Shown in pieces: positions 14,725 through 14,797 of a stretch of 14,797 nt of DNA. The notes below the pieces were generated by a model. The model did not search any database. It was not told where the DNA came from and saw only the letters and a program-made list of their open reading frames with translations. Source of the DNA: Bacillota bacterium. GTDB taxonomy: Bacteria > Bacillota > Clostridia > Christensenellales > SZUA-584. The stretch is from positions 1 through 14,797 of the forward strand of contig JAEWQS010000062.1 in assembly GCA_023399095.1 (NCBI GenBank), written 5' to 3'. Each line of letters begins with the position of its first letter. Within the stretch, counting starts at the first letter, position 1. The position numbers and the translations under genes are program-made.

Positions 14725-14797
14725 ATGACATATCAGGATACATATAAACAATGGCTGAACTCTGTGGACGATGACAAGCTTCGTGAAGAACTGGAAG
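14725..14797 (+). CDS. Probable phosphoglucomutase/phosphohexomutase, N-terminus (partial)
   Basis: Only 24 complete codons are in the window, starting MTYQDTYKQWLNS and continuing to LREELE. AGGAG at 14714-14718 lies 6 nt before ATG 14725, and the gene begins 18 nt after the GH13 stop codon in the same direction, so it is a real gene of this operon. The Y..TY..WL....D...EELE pattern resembles the N-terminus of Firmicutes alpha-phosphohexomutases (phosphoglucomutase, PgcA type), which interconvert glucose-6-phosphate and glucose-1-phosphate. That would fit as supplier of the GlgC substrate and acceptor of the GlgP product. The catalytic serine loop lies beyond the window, so the function is tentative. 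Confidence 0.6.
   Translation, partial: MTYQDTYKQWLNSVDDDKLREELE

Noticed and set aside
1..14797. CRISPR arrays, tRNA or rRNA genes, insertion-sequence transposases, phage or toxin-antitoxin modules.
   Set aside because: None was found; apart from the short repeat block at 3995-4183 the window is ordinary metabolic and metal-resistance sequence.

Overview
The window looks like a piece of a low-to-moderate GC Gram-positive (Firmicutes, probably Clostridia-type) chromosome. The reasons are Shine-Dalgarno sequences of the AGGAGG type in front of most genes, the glgC+glgD two-subunit ADP-glucose pyrophosphorylase arrangement (typical of Firmicutes), a short GlgB, a MerR/TipAS regulator and a C_GCAxxG_C_C redox protein. 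All convincing genes lie on the + strand. I cannot assign a genus.

Left part (1-3110): the 3' end of a cysteine-rich C_GCAxxG_C_C family gene is followed by a two-gene copper unit: a small HMA copper chaperone (copZ, 357-569) overlapping by 4 nt a P1B-type Cu(I)-exporting ATPase with two N-terminal HMA domains (copA, 566-3070). A good sigma-A-like promoter precedes copZ and a hairpin terminator follows copA.

Middle part (3111-4397): an autoregulated MerR-family regulator with a C-terminal TipAS drug-recognition domain (3207-3962). Its promoter has a textbook 19-bp spacer filled by a perfect 7-3-7 dyad, and its gene carries a strong internal ribosome-binding site exactly at the TipAS domain boundary. 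Downstream lies a 435-bp gene-free stretch. It holds two identical 23-bp hairpins flanking a ~97-bp palindromic-ended dispersed-type repeat (10-bp perfect terminal inverted repeats), then an AT-rich leader with the probable promoter of the next operon.

Right part (4398 to the end): a tightly packed glycogen operon, glgB-glgC-glgD-glgA-glgP-GH13 enzyme-(phosphohexomutase, cut by the window edge). The mutase would supply glucose-1-phosphate, GlgC/GlgD would make ADP-glucose, GlgA elongates and GlgB branches. GlgP phosphorolyses the chains, and the intracellular GH13 enzyme occupies the position where a debranching enzyme would be expected. So synthesis and breakdown are encoded together. Junctions are short or overlapping (11 nt glgB/glgC, 4-nt overlap glgC/glgD, 1 nt glgD/glgA, ~60 nt glgA/glgP, 23 nt or an overlap glgP/GH13, 18 nt GH13/mutase).

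I do not see an unprecedented system here. The most rewarding items for a second look are the TipAL/TipAS-style internal start in the MerR gene, the hairpin-repeat-hairpin structure at 3995-4183, and the identity of the GH13 enzyme that may stand in for a debranching enzyme.
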